Source: an uncultured Duncaniella sp.
GTDB taxonomy: Bacteria > Bacteroidota > Bacteroidia > Bacteroidales > Muribaculaceae
Length of the DNA: 64,000 nucleotides
Assembly: GCA_910578515.1 (NCBI GenBank)
Contig: CAJTQR010000003.1
Coordinates: 310,001 to 374,000, forward strand
Direction: 5' to 3'
Position numbers and translations under genes: made by a program
Part shown: positions 62,688-64,000 of the stretch, in pieces
Layout of the letters: the number at the start of each line of letters is the position of its first letter
Numbering within the stretch: the first letter of the stretch is position 1
Notes under the pieces: model-generated
Told to the model about the DNA's origin: nothing
The model's database searches: none
What the model saw: only the letters and a program-made list of their open reading frames with translations

Positions 62688-63530
62688 TCAGAAAATAACT
62701 CCATTAGGGTTGTTCCAGTGTTCGAGGATAGTTCTTGCCTTATAAGCGTAGGTGTCAGAATTGTTATAAGCCGCTTTATACATGTAATTTTTAGCCTCCT
62801 TTGCGTTCTTCCGTATCCCTTCGCCGTAAAATTTCATTACAGCCATTCTAAAGAAAGCTTCTGAGTTTTTTGCATCAAGTTCGGTGATGCGCTTAAGGAG
62901 ACTAAATGCTTTTTGGTAATTTCTTGATTCATATGCTTTCGCAGCTTCAATCATGAGGTAGCCCGGATTATCGGTGGGTAGTTTCCCATTGCCATTCGAT
63001 ATAAGTCGAATTTTATTAGATATCTTATGAGTATAAACAGTATCAATGAATTCTTTTGAATTAGATTCGCTAAAAGAATACCGTTTTCTCACAATTGTGC
63101 GGATATATGCTCTCTCTTGAGCCATTTTCATATTTTCCATCGTTGGAAGTAGTCCTGACTCCTCACTGTAAGTATTTATTGCTACATTTGGGCGCATAAT
63201 CCTTTTTTGTGCAATGTATTCGCTGAGTTTGTTGATATAATTGTTTGATGTGAGAATGTCGAGTTTGTGTGAAATGGAATGTTCATCTTCTTTAAAAAAA
63301 CGGAAATCGTTAGGGAGATTTACCCCACTGTTCTCTGCCATAAAAAAACATTTTGACATGGCGATTTCAAGCTCACCCAATTCAGAAGAATTGCATACTT
63401 CCATTTTTTGCATGCCGCTATAAAATCCGAGCACAACCTGTGGGGTGGGTTGTAGATTTTGAGCTTTCAATGGCATCGTTGTTGAAATGATTAGTAAAGA
63501 GATGTGAGCAAGATGCTTTACATATCCCAT
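62688..63530 (-). CDS. Exported TPR/Sel1-like repeat protein
   Basis: 280 residues. Signal peptide ending MPLKAQN. The C-terminal third holds TPR/Sel1-type repeats (AAKAYESRNYQKAFSLLKRI; FFRMAVMKFYGEGIRKNAKE; KNYMYKAAYNNS). The N-terminal part is unnamed. Its start overlaps the upstream barrel-like gene by 13 nt, so they are coupled. AT-rich. Confidence 0.7.
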   Translation of the reverse strand: MGYVKHLAHISLLIISTTMPLKAQNLQPTPQVVLGFYSGMQKMEVCNSSELGELEIAMSKCFFMAENSGVNLPNDFRFFKEDEHSISHKLDILTSNNYINKLSEYIAQKRIMRPNVAINTYSEESGLLPTMENMKMAQERAYIRTIVRKRYSFSESNSKEFIDTVYTHKISNKIRLISNGNGKLPTDNPGYLMIEAAKAYESRNYQKAFSLLKRITELDAKNSEAFFRMAVMKFYGEGIRKNAKEAKNYMYKAAYNNSDTYAYKARTILEHWNNPNGVIF

Positions 63531-64000
63531 GGCATGATTGTATATGTTAGACCGAACGTATAGGGCTTGAGGCTAATTATATCAGATTTGAACATGTTGT
63601 AATGGGGGACTTCCAGAAAGACTCCCAATCCTTTTAATGGACCTAATCCTCCCATACGGATTGAGTAGTGGGATGAAATACCCTTTTTCATCAGCGCCTT
63701 TTGATTTTCTTCAATATTACTTATATGGTAATAGATAGGAAGGTTATAGCGGATGCCTGCTTCTAAAATTAATTTATTCTCATTTTCCATAGTGCCGAAT
63801 GAGACCATTAAGCCGGCTCCGACTTGTAATCGTTGCATATTATTCCGAATCGTAATATCCTGCTCTTTGATTTTAAACTGGTTGATTCGATAATGGGCTG
63901 AACCATATATCCCCCAGTTAAAGAATCCAAGGTTAAAACTTTGGTAGCCCAGACGTGTGCCAACACTTGTATCGGCAAATAGGTCTCGGATACTTTCTCC
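63518..64000 (-). CDS. Probable outer-membrane beta-barrel protein, 5' end outside window
   Basis: The minus-strand frame is open from the window edge to the stop at 63518, giving about 160 residues. I read it upstream of the ATG at 63838 and found no stop (...GTRLGYQSFNLGFFNWGIYG...), so 63838 is an internal Met. Gly- and aromatic-rich alternating segments (VGAGLMVSFG; LILEAGIRYNLPIYYHI; FGLTYTIMPWDM) fit an outer-membrane barrel. Family not identified; coupled to the Sel1-like gene. Confidence 0.6.
   Translation of the reverse strand, partial: GESIRDLFADTSVGTRLGYQSFNLGFFNWGIYGSAHYRINQFKIKEQDITIRNNMQRLQVGAGLMVSFGTMENENKLILEAGIRYNLPIYYHISNIEENQKALMKKGISSHYSIRMGGLGPLKGLGVFLEVPHYNMFKSDIISLKPYTFGLTYTIMPWDM

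Noticed and set aside
62478..62864. 128-codon plus-strand frame in the region upstream of trpB
   Set aside because: It runs through several perfect hairpins and into the antisense of the Sel1-like gene; no family resemblance or promoter.
63518..63838. Complete 106-residue protein starting at 63838
   Set aside because: The frame continues without a stop to the window edge, so this is the C-terminal part of a longer protein.

Overview
The window is a 64 kb piece of a Bacteroidales chromosome, most likely from a gut Muribaculaceae-like (S24-7) organism; the family-level guess is inference. Support comes from Bacteroidetes-type promoters (TTTG, about 20 nt, TAnnTTTG) ahead of many genes, a type IX secretion C-terminal domain, a SusB-type GH97 glucosidase, an 11-subunit complex I without nuoEFG, a fused bioG-bioC gene, and Bacteroidales-restricted families (DUF4493/PCMD, DUF4831, DUF4923). 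No tRNA, rRNA, CRISPR array, transposase or prophage gene was seen.

Layout. 1-6814 (+) is a sugar-acid and pentose block: the end of xylA, a XylE-like transporter, a GH51 arabinofuranosidase, KDPG aldolase, mannonate dehydratase and an SDR mannonate oxidoreductase, closed by a strong bidirectional terminator. 6949-12045 holds a polyprenyl diphosphate synthase (-), then polA, a SufT/MIP18-like protein and LpxH (+). A probable small RNA of about 85 nt lies at 12232-12317. 12567-17917 carries GH97, a secreted C10 cysteine protease with a T9SS sorting domain, and a lipoprotein. 17920-19704 (-) is a formate/nitrite channel, a small membrane protein and a DEDD exonuclease. 20020-24480 (-) is a biotin operon, bioA-bioF-bioGC-bioD.

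25022-42273 (+) is the most striking region. The whole F1Fo ATP synthase set (atpDCBEFHAG) sits inside the complex I set, giving nuoA-B-CD-H-[atp]-I-J-K-L-M-N with short gaps throughout. Proton pumping and ATP synthesis are probably transcribed together.

42408-64000 is accessory and often visibly AT-richer. It has two paralogous membrane-spanning TPR regulators (42408 and 58533), each next to small exported proteins; murI; a DUF4493/PCMD lipoprotein; and a translationally coupled set DUF4923 / GT2-phosphoribosyltransferase fusion / HAD phosphatase. The last looks like a possible PRPP-dependent ribosylation module and is the best candidate for an undescribed system. Then follow the NAD(P)HX repair enzyme, a DUF4831 protein, tandem lipoproteins, an orphan trpB, a highly structured intergenic stretch, and a TPR/Sel1-like protein downstream of a beta-barrel-like protein cut by the window end.
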